Assembly: GCF_002101555.1 (NCBI RefSeq)
Contig: NZ_LQOL01000049.1
Location: 124,001 to 188,000 of the forward strand
Length of the DNA stretch: 64,000 nucleotides
Reading direction: 5' to 3'
From: Mycolicibacterium canariasense
GTDB taxonomy: Bacteria; Actinomycetota; Actinomycetes; Mycobacteriales; Mycobacteriaceae
Shown here: positions 45,694 through 54,535 of the stretch, piece after piece
How the letters are laid out: each line of letters starts with the position of its first letter
Numbering within the stretch: the stretch's first letter is position 1
Notes under the pieces: model-generated
What the model was told of the DNA's origin: nothing
Seen by the model: only the letters and a program-made list of their open reading frames with translations
Databases searched by the model: none
Made by a program: the position numbers and the translations under genes

Positions 45694-47108
45694 AAGATGG
45701 CACCCGAGGTGTACTTGGCCGCCTCGGGGTAGCGGCTGACCAGCTCGTCGACCGCGCCGACCACGGTGTCGACCTGTGCCGAGGCCGCGCCGCTGAACGC
45801 CGCGCGGTCGGCCAGTGCGGCGTCGAGCGCAACCCGGTCCAGCGGCAACCGCGGGTCGGCTGCCAACCGGTCCAACAGGTCTGGCTCCGAACCCTTTTCG
45901 CGCATGGCCAGCGCCACCGCGACGGCGTGTTCCTTGATGACCTCGTGGGCGGCTTCCCGTCCCACCCCGGCCCGGACGGCCGCGATGAGGATGCGGGTGG
46001 TGGCCAGGAACGGCAGGTAGCGGTCCAGCTCGCGCTGGATCACCGCGGGGTAGGCGCCGAACTCGTCGAGCACCGTGAGGAAAGTCTCGGTCTGGCCGTC
46101 GATGGCGAAGAAGGCATCCGGCAGTGCGACGCGGCGCACCACCGAACAGAACACGTCGCCCTCGTTCCATTGCGCACCGGCCAGTTCGGCGGCCATCGAC
46201 GCGTAGCCGCGCAGCACCACCTGCAGGCCGTTGACCCGCTCACAGGACCGGGTGTTCATCTTGTGCGGCATGGCCGACGATCCGACCTGCCCCGGCGCGA
46301 AGCCCTCGGTGACCAGTTCGTGCCCGGCCATCAACCGGATGGTGTGGGCGAACGACGACGGCCCCGCCCCCAGTTGCACCAGAGCCGAGATGACGTCGTG
46401 GTCCAGCGAGCGCGGGTACACCTGCCCGACGCTGGTGAAAACGTCTGCGAACCCGAGGAATTCGGCAACCCGGCGCTCCAGCTCGGCCAGCCGCTCGGTG
46501 TCGCCGTCGAACAGATCGAGCATGTCCTGCGCGGTGCCCATCGGGCCCTTGATGCCGCGCAGCGGGTAGCGGTCGATGAGTTCGCGCAGCCGCTGCAATG
46601 CCACCAGCGTCTCCTCGGCCGCCGACGCGAAGCGTTTGCCCAGCGTGGTGGCCTGTGCCGCGACGTTGTGCGACCGCCCCGCCATCACCAGGTCGCGGTA
46701 GAGCACGGCGCGCTCGGCCAGCCGCGCCACGACGGCCACCCCATGGGCGAACACCAACTCCAGCGATCGGCGGATCTGCAGCTGTTCGACGTTCTCGGTG
46801 AGGTCGCGGCTGGTCATGCCCTTGTGCACGTGCTCGTGGCCGGCCAGCGCGTTGAACTCCTCGATACGGGCCTTCACGTCGTGGCGGGTGACGCGTTCGC
46901 GCGCGGCGATGGACGCCAGATCGACGTTGTCCAGCACGCGCTCGTAGTCGGCCACGACGCCGTCGGGCACCGGCACGCCCAGTTCGGCCTGCGCCCGCAG
47001 CACCGCCAGCCATAGCCGGCGTTCGGCGATGATCTTGGCTTCGGGTGACCAGATGGCCACCATCTCGTCGCTTGCGTAGCGGTTGGCCAGGACATTCGGG
47101 ATGCTCAC
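45690..47108 (-). CDS. purB: adenylosuccinate lyase PurB
   Basis: Splits SAICAR to AICAR and adenylosuccinate to AMP, releasing fumarate each time. The 472-residue protein carries the fumarase-superfamily signature [18 protein letters not shown] (about residues 258-275, with the catalytic Ser in the flexible loop). Start chosen as the GTG giving [13 protein letters not shown], the conserved N-terminus; a GTG two codons upstream also exists. Coupled to cyp126. Confidence 0.97.
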   Translation of the reverse strand: MSIPNVLANRYASDEMVAIWSPEAKIIAERRLWLAVLRAQAELGVPVPDGVVADYERVLDNVDLASIAARERVTRHDVKARIEEFNALAGHEHVHKGMTSRDLTENVEQLQIRRSLELVFAHGVAVVARLAERAVLYRDLVMAGRSHNVAAQATTLGKRFASAAEETLVALQRLRELIDRYPLRGIKGPMGTAQDMLDLFDGDTERLAELERRVAEFLGFADVFTSVGQVYPRSLDHDVISALVQLGAGPSSFAHTIRLMAGHELVTEGFAPGQVGSSAMPHKMNTRSCERVNGLQVVLRGYASMAAELAGAQWNEGDVFCSVVRRVALPDAFFAIDGQTETFLTVLDEFGAYPAVIQRELDRYLPFLATTRILIAAVRAGVGREAAHEVIKEHAVAVALAMREKGSEPDLLDRLAADPRLPLDRVALDAALADRAAFSGAASAQVDTVVGAVDELVSRYPEAAKYTSGAIL

Positions 47109-47126
47109 GACCACACAGCTTACGAG

Positions 47127-47735
47127 TCAGTCGAACGGGGCGAGAACGTCGATCACATCCATCAGGGTGGCGCGGGCGGTCTCGCGTGGGGTATCCCCGT
47201 CGTCGACGAGGGCGGCGACCACCGCGCCGTCGACGGCCCGCACCATCGCGGTGAGCAGTTCGGCGTGCACCGTTCGCCCGGACCGCTCCACCACCTCGAC
47301 CACGGCATCGGTGCGCTGCCGCAGGATCCGGCGCTGGATATCGCGCAGTTCGGGCTGCCGGGCGCAGGCAATGTAGCGCTCGTAGCGGGAGATGAGTTCG
47401 GGCACCCGGGAGCCGGGGTCGTCGCCGACGAGCAGGTCGACCAGCAGGTCGGCCGTGGACTCCGCGCCCCGCTTGCGCCGGGACAGCGTCGCCACCTGTG
47501 ACTTCATCTGCTCGGCCTCGCGGGCGCCGAGATGTTCGACGGCCTTGGCGATCAGATCCTCCAGTGAGGAGAAGTAGTAGGTCGTCGACGCCAACGGCAG
47601 ACCGGCCCGTCGCGCTACTGCCCGATGACGCACCGCGTCGATACCGCCTTCGCACAGCAGATCGGCGGCGGCGCTCACAAGAGCGCCCCGCCGCCGTTCC
47701 CCTTTGGGAGTCACTGCCGCCGTCACGCCTTGCAT
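47127..47735 (-). CDS. TetR-family transcriptional regulator
   Basis: A 202-residue regulator. The helix-turn-helix region reads GIDAVRHRAVARRAGLPLAS then TTYYFSSLEDLI (about residues 28-60). The ATG at 47735 gives MQGVTAAVTPKGERRRGAL; longer in-frame versions are not conserved. It sits just upstream of purB on the same strand (19-base gap) and divergent from an esterase gene. M. tuberculosis Rv0775 is the positional counterpart. Its targets are unknown; the divergent esterase is a natural candidate. Confidence 0.86.
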   Translation of the reverse strand: MQGVTAAVTPKGERRRGALVSAAADLLCEGGIDAVRHRAVARRAGLPLASTTYYFSSLEDLIAKAVEHLGAREAEQMKSQVATLSRRKRGAESTADLLVDLLVGDDPGSRVPELISRYERYIACARQPELRDIQRRILRQRTDAVVEVVERSGRTVHAELLTAMVRAVDGAVVAALVDDGDTPRETARATLMDVIDVLAPFD

Positions 47736-47827
47736 GCTGCCAGCAAAGGGCCTGCTGTATGGGGGTTTTAGGCAATCACCAAGCCACTCCACAAGTTCGG
47801 TGCACGTCCGATGGCATGATGGCCCGC

Positions 47828-48712
47828 ATGCCAGACGTGACTCGCCGGACGGTTCTGCGGCTGGGCCTCGGTGCGGCCGCCGGTGCGGCCGGTGCCTACG
47901 CGCTGGGCGCCGCGGTGAGCGCCCCGGACACCGCCGCCCCGCCGGTGGCGATGACGAGTGTGGGTGCCCCGCTCGCCCCGCCGCCCGTCCCGCAGCAGCC
48001 GGCGCCGACGTATGTCTCCGGGTCGTTCGTGTCGGCGGCCCGCGGTGGAATCACCACCAACTGGGCCATCGCCCGCCCGCCCGGCCAGACGGCGCCGCTG
48101 CGGCCCGTCATCGCCCTGCACGGCAAGGGCAGCGACGCCGCCACGGTGATGGCCGGCGGGGTGGAGGACGGTTTGGCGCAGGCGGTTGCGACCGGCATCC
48201 CGCCGTTCGCGGTGGTGGCGGTCGACGGCGGCGGGGGTTACTGGCACAAGCGTGCCGATGGTGACGACGCCGGCGCGATGGTGCTCGACGAACTCATCCC
48301 GATGCTGGCCGACCAGGGACTGGACACCTCCCGGGTCGGTTTCCTGGGCTGGTCGATGGGCGGGTACGGCGCGCTGCTGCTCGGCGCGCGGCTGGGCCCG
48401 GCGCGTACCGCGGCGATCTGCGCGGTGAGCCCGGCGTTGTGGACGTCGCCCGGGGCGGCCGCGCCGGGAGCCTTCGACGGCGCCGAGGATTACGCTGCCA
48501 ACAGTGTGTGGGGTTTGCCCGCGCTCGGCCAGATCCCGATCCGCATCGATATCGGCGACAGCGACCCGTTCGCGTCGGCGACCCGGCAGTTCATCGCCCA
48601 GTTGCCGACGCCGCCGGCGGGCGGCTTCTCCCCCGGCGGTCACGACGCCGGATTCTGGAGTTCGCAGCTGCCGGCCGAGGCGGCCTGGCTGGGCCCGCTG
48701 CTCGTCGCCTAG
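47828..48712 (+). CDS. Exported esterase (alpha/beta hydrolase, Tat-type signal)
   Basis: A 294-residue secreted serine esterase of the antigen-85/esterase-D-like fold. The N-terminus has a twin-arginine motif (TRRTVLRLG) followed by an Ala-rich hydrophobic stretch, so export by Tat is likely. The nucleophile elbow is GWSMGGYG (about residue 177), with Asp in DIGDSDPF and His in PGGHDAGFW. The M. tuberculosis counterpart Rv0774c is described as an esterase. The start could be one of two earlier ATGs; 47828 is closest to the signal peptide. Confidence 0.87.
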   Translation: MPDVTRRTVLRLGLGAAAGAAGAYALGAAVSAPDTAAPPVAMTSVGAPLAPPPVPQQPAPTYVSGSFVSAARGGITTNWAIARPPGQTAPLRPVIALHGKGSDAATVMAGGVEDGLAQAVATGIPPFAVVAVDGGGGYWHKRADGDDAGAMVLDELIPMLADQGLDTSRVGFLGWSMGGYGALLLGARLGPARTAAICAVSPALWTSPGAAAPGAFDGAEDYAANSVWGLPALGQIPIRIDIGDSDPFASATRQFIAQLPTPPAGGFSPGGHDAGFWSSQLPAEAAWLGPLLVA

Positions 48713-48754
48713 ATCCGGGCTTCGCCCGCTAGAGCGAGATCCGGCCTTCGGCCG
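48711..48754. terminator. Tandem UUCG-loop hairpins between esterase and purD genes
   Basis: Two 18-base units, AGATCCGGGCTTCGCCCG (48711-48728) and AGATCCGGCCTTCGGCCG (48737-48754), each fold into a short CTTCG-loop hairpin. They differ at only two positions, which are paired with each other (G-C changed to C-G). The first fills the 16-base gap between the two convergent stops; the second lies in the purD 3' end. Confidence 0.55.
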
Positions 48755-49997
48755 CGGCCAGCCCGATATCGGTGCGGAAATGGCTGCCGGGCAACCGGAT
48801 CGACTCGATCCGCCGGTACGCGTCGGCCCGTGCCGCGGCGAGGTCGGCGCCGGTGCCCACCACCGACAGCACCCGGCCCCCCGAGGACACGATGGCGCCG
48901 TCGTCACGCCGGCTGGTACCGGCGTGCAGCACACCTTCGGCCTCTGAGCCGGTGATCACATCGCCGACGCGGGGCCGGCCCGGATAGTTCTCGGCGGCGA
49001 CGACGACCGTGACGGCCGCCCCGTCGCGCCACCGCAGCGGCGGCTGGGCGGCCAGCGTGCCGGTGGCGGCGGCGTGCAGCAGTGTCCCCAGCGGGGAGTC
49101 CAGCAGGGCGAGTACCGCCTGGGTCTCCGGATCGCCGAAGCGACAGTTGAATTCGACGACGGCGGGGCCGTTCGAGGTGATGGCCAGGCCGGCGTAGAGC
49201 AGCCCGGAGAACGCACTGCCACGTGAGACCAACTCGGCGGCAACGGGTTTCACCACTTCTTCGACGATCTGCGTGAGCACCTCGGCCGGCAGCCAGGGCA
49301 GTGGCGTGTAGGCACCCATCCCGCCGGTGTTGGGGCCGGCGTCGTTGTCGCCGACCCGCTTGAAGTCCTGCGCGGGCTGCAGGGGCACCACGGTCGCACC
49401 GTCGACGACGCAGAACAGCGACACCTCGGGACCGTCCAGGAACGATTCGAGCAGCACCGGGTGGCCGCTCTCGAGGAGTTCGGCGGCATGTGCGCGGGCG
49501 GTGTCCCGGTCGGCGGTGACGACGACACCCTTACCGGCGGCCAATCCGTCGTCCTTGACCACCCAGGCCTGCTGACCGGCGGGCGGGCCGAACCGGTCCA
49601 GCGCCGCGTCGAGGTGAGCGGGGTTGTCGACGATCTCGCTGGTGGCCGTCCGCACCCCGGCCGCGGTCATCACGTCCTTGGCGAACGCCTTGGATCCCTC
49701 GATGCGGGCGGCGTCCTTGGACGGACCGAAGGTGGCGATGCCGGCCTTGCGCAGCGCGTCGCCGACGCCGAGCACCAGGGGCACCTCGGGGCCGATGACC
49801 ACCAGGTCGACGTTCAGCCGCTGCGCGAGCGCGACGACCGCCTCCCCCGATGTCGCGTCGACGTCGTATTGCTCGGCGACCGCGGCGGTACCGGCGTTAC
49901 CGGGCGCCACGGCCAGGTAGTCGACGCCCGGATCGCGGCTCAGGGCCAGCAGCAGGGCGTGTTCACGGGCACCGGATCCGATAACGAGGACGCGCAC
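48729..49997 (-). CDS. purD: phosphoribosylamine-glycine ligase PurD
   Basis: GAR synthetase, second step of purine synthesis. The 422-residue ATP-grasp protein begins [20 protein letters not shown] and contains the GAR-binding [16 protein letters not shown], the ATP loop [15 protein letters not shown] and the signature RFGDPETQ. The GTG at 49997 gives the normal length. Confidence 0.97.
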   Translation of the reverse strand: MRVLVIGSGAREHALLLALSRDPGVDYLAVAPGNAGTAAVAEQYDVDATSGEAVVALAQRLNVDLVVIGPEVPLVLGVGDALRKAGIATFGPSKDAARIEGSKAFAKDVMTAAGVRTATSEIVDNPAHLDAALDRFGPPAGQQAWVVKDDGLAAGKGVVVTADRDTARAHAAELLESGHPVLLESFLDGPEVSLFCVVDGATVVPLQPAQDFKRVGDNDAGPNTGGMGAYTPLPWLPAEVLTQIVEEVVKPVAAELVSRGSAFSGLLYAGLAITSNGPAVVEFNCRFGDPETQAVLALLDSPLGTLLHAAATGTLAAQPPLRWRDGAAVTVVVAAENYPGRPRVGDVITGSEAEGVLHAGTSRRDDGAIVSSGGRVLSVVGTGADLAAARADAYRRIESIRLPGSHFRTDIGLAAAEGRISL

Positions 49998-50046
49998 GAG
50001 TGCCCACCCTATCGGCCCACGTTCGGCGCCGACACCAAAGCCGCGG

Positions 50047-50073
50047 CCATACACTTGACATTACAGTGTATGG
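50047..50073. promoter_or_regulatory. 27-bp palindromic operator of the CYP125-like/tetR operon
   Basis: CCATACACT and AGTGTATGG are perfect 9-bp inverted arms around TGACATTAC. The right arm holds a TATGGT -10 candidate (50069-50074), so a bound repressor would block transcription of the P450 gene. The TetR gene directly after that P450 is the likely binder. Confidence 0.7.
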
Positions 50074-50111
50074 TCGTGACAACGAGTGCGCTACGTCACA
50101 GGAGGACACCG

Positions 50112-51341
50112 ATGACCACGGCAAATGCCTGCCCGTTCGGCGACCGGATCGACTTCACCGACCCCGACGTCCTGCTGCGCGGCATTCCGGTCACCGAGTT
50201 CGCCGCGCTGCGCAAGACCGCGCCGGTCTGGTGGAACGAGCAGCAGGAATCGATCTTCGGCGACGGCGGCTACTGGGTGATCAGCCGGCACGAGGACATC
50301 AAGGCCATTTCCCGCAACGGCGACATCTGGTCCACCAATTCCAAGGGCGCGGTCATGCGCCTGCCGGACGGCATCACCGCCGATCAGCTCGAGCTCACCA
50401 AGGCCTTGCTGATCAATCACGACGCACCCGAACACACCCGGCTGCGCAAGCTGGTGTCGCGGTTGTTCACCCCGCGCTCGGTGGCCGCTCTGGAGCACAG
50501 ACTGGCCGAATCGGCGCACGCCATCGTGGCCGCGGCGAAGGAGAAGGACACCGGCAACTTCGTCGACGACATCGCGATGGGCCTGCCGCTGCAGGCCATC
50601 GCCGACCTGATCGGCGTGCCCGAGGAGGACCGGGAGAAGATCTTCCACTGGTCCAACTGCATCATGAACACCGACGACCCGGATTTCGACGCGGATCCGA
50701 CCACCGCCAACGCGGAGTTGATGGGCTACGCGTACACCATGGCCGAGCAGCGCCGGGCATGTCCGGCCGACGATATCGTCACCCGGCTGGTCCAGGCCGA
50801 CACCAACGGGGAGTCCATCACCGAGGTCGAGTTCGCGTTCTTCGTCATCCTGCTGGCCGTCGCGGGCAACGAGACCACCCGCAACGCGATGACGCACGGC
50901 ATGAACGCGTTCTTCGAAAACCCGGACCAGTGGGAGCTTTTCAAACGCGAGCGGCCGGACACCGCGATCGAGGAGATCATCCGATGGGCCACCCCGGTGC
51001 ACTGCTTCCAGCGCACCGCGCTGGTGGACACCGAAGTGGGTGGCGTCGCGATCGGCGCGGGACAGCGCGCCGGGTTGTTCTACAGCTCGGCCAACTTCGA
51101 CGAAGAGGTGTTCGACGCCCCCTTCCGGTTCGACATCCTGCGCAACCCGAACCCGCACCTGGCGTTCGGCGGGAACGGTGCCCACTTCTGCATCGGCGCC
51201 AACCTGGCCCGGATGGAGATCAAGCTGATGTTCAACGAGATCGCCGACCAGATTCCCGACATCTCGAAGCTCGCCGAACCACAGCGGCTGCGCTCCGGCT
51301 GGATCAACGGCGTGAAGAACCTGCAGGTCGCCTACCAGTAA
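50112..51341 (+). CDS. cytochrome P450, CYP125-family-like (steroid C26 monooxygenase type)
   Basis: A 409-residue P450. Motifs: I-helix AVAGNETTRNA (about residues 256-266), EEIIRWATPVHCFQRTAL, and heme loop FGGNGAHFCIGANLAR. Blocks such as HTRLRKLVSRLFTPR, FHWSN and RSGWINGVKNLQV resemble CYP125, the cholesterol side-chain C26 hydroxylase, as I recall it. This locus lies outside the cholesterol gene cluster, so it is probably a paralogue with a different sterol or alkyl substrate. AGGAGG precedes the ATG. It forms an operon with the following tetR. Confidence 0.88.
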   Translation: MTTANACPFGDRIDFTDPDVLLRGIPVTEFAALRKTAPVWWNEQQESIFGDGGYWVISRHEDIKAISRNGDIWSTNSKGAVMRLPDGITADQLELTKALLINHDAPEHTRLRKLVSRLFTPRSVAALEHRLAESAHAIVAAAKEKDTGNFVDDIAMGLPLQAIADLIGVPEEDREKIFHWSNCIMNTDDPDFDADPTTANAELMGYAYTMAEQRRACPADDIVTRLVQADTNGESITEVEFAFFVILLAVAGNETTRNAMTHGMNAFFENPDQWELFKRERPDTAIEEIIRWATPVHCFQRTALVDTEVGGVAIGAGQRAGLFYSSANFDEEVFDAPFRFDILRNPNPHLAFGGNGAHFCIGANLARMEIKLMFNEIADQIPDISKLAEPQRLRSGWINGVKNLQVAYQ

Positions 51342-51350
51342 GCTGCCCGG

Positions 51351-51944
51351 GTGCGCACCCACGGCTGGTCCGGCGACGCCCCGGCATCCGACGAGGAGGC
51401 CGTCGCGCGCATCCTGGCCGCGGCGGGCAAGGCCATCGACGAGCGCGGGGCCGACTTCTCCATCGCCGATATCGCCCGCACCCTCGGCGTCACCAGACAG
51501 ACGGTGTACCGGTACTTCCCCAGCACCGATGCGCTGCTGGTGCAGGCCGGCGTCGTCGCGGCCGCCGATTTCCTGGAGCGCCTCGCCGCCCACATCCAGG
51601 GCATGACCGATCCGATGGACGCCGCCGTCGAGGCCATCGCCACCGCGCTGGAGTGGGTGCCCAAGGACAAACACGTCGGGCTGTTGCTGGCACCGGGCCG
51701 CACACCGGTGCTGACCGAGTCGGTGACCTCCGATATCGCCCTGCAGTTCGCGCAATCGGTGGTGCGCCGCTTCGACGTCGATTGGAGCGCAGCGGGTTTC
51801 GACGACGATGAGCTCGACGAGCTCGCCGAGTACCTGCTGCGCATCATCCAGTCCTTCGTCATCGACCCGGGCCGGCCGCCGCGCACCGGCGCCCGGCTGC
51901 GCGACTATCTGCGGCGCTGGGTCGCGCCGGCGCTGCGCCGCTGA
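51351..51944 (+). CDS. TetR-family regulator of the CYP125-like operon
   Basis: A 197-residue regulator starting with GTG nine bases after the P450 stop. The helix-turn-helix is FSIADIARTLGVTRQTVYRYF then STDALLV (about residues 37-64, written in parts). A perfect 27-bp palindrome upstream of the P450 gene is its likely operator, making a self-limiting operon. The inducer may be the P450 substrate. Its TGA overlaps the start of a 55-bp palindrome. Confidence 0.87.
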   Translation: MRTHGWSGDAPASDEEAVARILAAAGKAIDERGADFSIADIARTLGVTRQTVYRYFPSTDALLVQAGVVAAADFLERLAAHIQGMTDPMDAAVEAIATALEWVPKDKHVGLLLAPGRTPVLTESVTSDIALQFAQSVVRRFDVDWSAAGFDDDELDELAEYLLRIIQSFVIDPGRPPRTGARLRDYLRRWVAPALRR

Positions 51945-51998
51945 GCGATGTGTGGAGCGGCACCCGTAATGATTACGGGTGCGGCTCCACACATCGCT
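51944..51998. terminator. 55-bp near-perfect palindrome joining two convergent stop codons
   Basis: AGCGATGTGTGGAGC and GCTCCACACATCGCT (15 bp, perfect) enclose CACCCGTAAT and ATTACGGGTG (10 bp, perfect), with single mismatched dinucleotides between and one central base. Its first base is the last base of the tetR TGA, and its end lies in the TAG of the convergent gene. It must act as a bidirectional terminator. Confidence 0.85.
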
Positions 51999-53223
51999 AG
52001 ACGACGGTGAGCGGCAACGACTTGCGCTCCTCGAACACCCAGGATGCGCCACCGCTGAATTCGCAGACCTCGATCTCGGGGAGCTTCTTGGCCGCGGTGT
52101 CGGTCGTGATCACCCGTACGGTCCAGTCCGACTCGGTGCCGGACATCTCCGCGCGCAGGTGCGGGTCGACCGCAGCAACGATGGCCTGTAGCGGCGCGTC
52201 GGCCACCGGTGACACCAGCGAGATCCAGGCACCGTCCTCATGGGCCGGTGAGCGGCGTACGTGCACGAAGTCCGGATCCGCACGGGCGGACACGTAGGCC
52301 GCCGGGTTCAGCAGCGGGTGCAGTTCGAGCACCCGCAACGCCCCCTTGGCGTCGTCGCTGAGCTTGAGCGCCTTGTGGATTCGGGCCGCAGCCACCCCGG
52401 CGATACCGATCAGCTGTTTGGTCCGAATCGACCGGGCCAGCGCCGCATCGTCCTTGGCCCGTTTTTCCACCGCGATCGTGAACGACTTGACCAGCAGATG
52501 CATCTGCAGGCACACCTCGTCGGCGATCCGGACCAGCGCCGAGTGCGAGAACGCGGAGAAGTCGACGTCGGCGAGCAGCTCACCCGAATAGTCGGCGCTG
52601 CCTTCGTCATTCGGGTCGATCGGATCCAACTCACACGTGTAAGCATGGGTGGCGGCCACGATTTCGAGCTCGGGAATGAACGGCACCTCCGGATGGGACT
52701 CGTCGATCGTGACGGTCCAGGCACAATGCGGGTGCCGGTCCGACGGCGTACGGGGCGGCCGGTGGATCGGCCGGACCTGCGCCTTCCGGTTGGTGGCCAG
52801 CGCGGTGGCGTCGAAGGTGGGGTCCTCGATGTCGTGACACATGCCCTTGACGTAGTCGGGGCCCATCGGTTCGACGTCCAGCAGTGCCCCGCAATGGTTC
52901 AGGTAGAACTCGCCGTGCCAACGGTCGTGCACCATATAGCGGAAATCCATGAACTGTGGCGGCGCACCGATGTCCAGCTGCAGACCCTTGAACAGGGTGA
53001 AGATGTCCACACCCTCGTAGTTGAGCGCCTTCTGCATCCGCTTGGTGTAGAGCGGGCTGGAGGCCGCCCACTCCTCGATGGCGATCTGCAGCATCTCCTC
53101 GCGGCCGAAACTGCTGATGCACCAGGCCATCCCGGACCGGTCGATCAGCTGGCCGATCAGCAGCAATTCGGGTACCAGGGTCGCCAACTCGTCACGGGTC
53201 AGCGCCGCGTACCTACTGTTCAT
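51997..53223 (-). CDS. Conserved protein of unknown function (408 aa)
   Basis: I do not recognise a family. The 408-residue protein has no signal peptide or membrane helix. It is rich in His, Asp and Cys in its first half (GMAWCISSFGREEM, FRYMVHDRWHGEFYLNHCGALLD, GMCHDIEDPTFDATA, DRHPHCAWTVTID), which would suit a metal or iron-binding enzyme. A helical middle part precedes a C-terminal alpha/beta region. The start overlaps the upstream carboxymuconolactone-decarboxylase-like gene by 11 bases, placing it at the end of the dehydrogenase operon. It probably acts in the same catabolic pathway. Confidence 0.65.
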   Translation of the reverse strand: MNSRYAALTRDELATLVPELLLIGQLIDRSGMAWCISSFGREEMLQIAIEEWAASSPLYTKRMQKALNYEGVDIFTLFKGLQLDIGAPPQFMDFRYMVHDRWHGEFYLNHCGALLDVEPMGPDYVKGMCHDIEDPTFDATALATNRKAQVRPIHRPPRTPSDRHPHCAWTVTIDESHPEVPFIPELEIVAATHAYTCELDPIDPNDEGSADYSGELLADVDFSAFSHSALVRIADEVCLQMHLLVKSFTIAVEKRAKDDAALARSIRTKQLIGIAGVAAARIHKALKLSDDAKGALRVLELHPLLNPAAYVSARADPDFVHVRRSPAHEDGAWISLVSPVADAPLQAIVAAVDPHLRAEMSGTESDWTVRVITTDTAAKKLPEIEVCEFSGGASWVFEERKSLPLTVV

Positions 53224-53662
53224 CGATACTGCCCCCGGAGTGCATCTTCACCGCGGCGTCGACATTGCCTTTCTTGTCTTCGCCTGCCCCACGTTCGGCG
53301 GCCTTCTTCCGGTTGCGCACCACCTTGGCGACCGCGCCGTCCAGCTTGGAGCCCAACGGGAATCCGAGGTAGTGGGTCAGGAAGACCGACACCTCTTTGA
53401 GTTCGTCGGCGGTCAGCTCCTCGTTGTGCAGCGCGGCATTGATCTGGATCTCGGCGAGATCCGAGTTGCCCACCGCGGTCACCGCGGCCAGGGTCAGCAG
53501 GCGTTTGTCGCGCATCGACAATCCCGGCCGCGTCCAGATGGTGCCGAACAGGTGTTCCACGGTGAGGTCGAAGTATGGGTCGCCCTGGATATCGGGCATC
53601 TCCCAACCGTAGACCTCGTTCATCTTGCGCAGACCGAGCTGGCGGCGATCGTCTGTGCTCAT
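53213..53662 (-). CDS. carboxymuconolactone decarboxylase (AhpD-like) family protein
   Basis: A 149-residue helical protein of the CMD family. The core reads RDKRLLTLAAVTAVGNSDLAEIQINAALHNEELTADELKE (in parts), with the conserved histidine in ALHNEE. The CxxC redox motif of AhpD is absent, favouring a decarboxylase or lactonase-like role over peroxidase reduction. Its ATG overlaps the upstream dehydrogenase stop (ATGA). Rv0771 is the positional counterpart. Confidence 0.88.
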   Translation of the reverse strand: MSTDDRRQLGLRKMNEVYGWEMPDIQGDPYFDLTVEHLFGTIWTRPGLSMRDKRLLTLAAVTAVGNSDLAEIQINAALHNEELTADELKEVSVFLTHYLGFPLGSKLDGAVAKVVRNRKKAAERGAGEDKKGNVDAAVKMHSGGSIDEQ

Positions 53663-54504
53663 TGCTTTGCTCCTTCGTGTGGCACGCCGAGCCCGTCGGC
53701 CAGGCGGTCCAGCGCCACCCGGGCCAGCGGAAGGTCCACTCCCAGACCGTCACCCAGCCCGAGGGCCAGCGTCAGGTCCTTCTCGGCGAGACCGCGGGTG
53801 TGGGTGAACATCTGGTACAGCCAATGATCCGGATGCAGTGGCTTGGTGTCGTCGCGCAGGATGACGGCGCCCGGGCCACCGCTCTGCGCGTCGCTGTGCC
53901 GGACCACCCGGCCCAGCTTCTGCAGGTCGATGCCGGCGGCCTCGGCCAGTGCCATGGCCTCGCAGGACGCCGCGAATCCGATGAAGGTCAGCATGTTGCG
54001 GGCCAACTTCATCCGGGTGCCCGCCCCGGGTTCGCCGGCGCGCACCACCAACGACGCCCACTTCTTGAACACCGGCTTGACTCGTTCATAAGCCTCGTCG
54101 GTGGCACCGACCATGACGGCCAGTTCGCCCTTGTCGGCCGCGCCAGCACCTCCGCTGACCGGGGCGTCGACGACGTGAATCCCCTTGGGCGCCAGTCGCT
54201 CGGCCAATTCGGCCGCGGTGTTCGGCTCGATGGTCGAGTGGATCGCGATGACCGTGCCGGCGGCGGCGTGCTGCCCGAGCTCGGCGACCACGTCACGCAC
54301 CTGCGCGTCGTTGAGCACCGTGACGCTGATGACATCGGCCGCGGCGACGCCGGCGACGTCGTCCGCCAGAATCGCACCCAACTCGGCCAGCGGGGTCATC
54401 GCCTCGACCCGCACGTCGTAGACGATCAGCCCGTCGGGCCAGTCGGCCAGCCGTTTGGCCATCGGCGCGCCCTGGTTGCCCAGGCCGATGTACCCGAGCT
54501 TCAT
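53659..54504 (-). CDS. NAD(P)-dependent beta-hydroxyacid dehydrogenase (3-hydroxyisobutyrate dehydrogenase family)
   Basis: A 281-residue oxidoreductase. The N-terminus has the Rossmann motif LGYIGLGNQGAPMAKRL, the substrate loop is DAPVSGGAGAADKGELAVMVG, and the catalytic lysine lies in MKLARNML (about residue 167). The substrate is unknown; the family oxidises short beta-hydroxyacids. It follows an SDR gene by 31 bases and is coupled to the CMD-like gene. Rv0770 is the positional counterpart. Confidence 0.9.
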   Translation of the reverse strand: MKLGYIGLGNQGAPMAKRLADWPDGLIVYDVRVEAMTPLAELGAILADDVAGVAAADVISVTVLNDAQVRDVVAELGQHAAAGTVIAIHSTIEPNTAAELAERLAPKGIHVVDAPVSGGAGAADKGELAVMVGATDEAYERVKPVFKKWASLVVRAGEPGAGTRMKLARNMLTFIGFAASCEAMALAEAAGIDLQKLGRVVRHSDAQSGGPGAVILRDDTKPLHPDHWLYQMFTHTRGLAEKDLTLALGLGDGLGVDLPLARVALDRLADGLGVPHEGAKQ

Positions 54505-54535
54505 GAGCCGTGCCGTCTGCTCTTCGCGCGAGCGC

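Noticed and set aside
44482..46170. Longer CYP126 version starting about 160 codons upstream
   Set aside because: The extra part is an out-of-frame reading of purB; the GTG overlapping the purB stop gives a normal-length P450.
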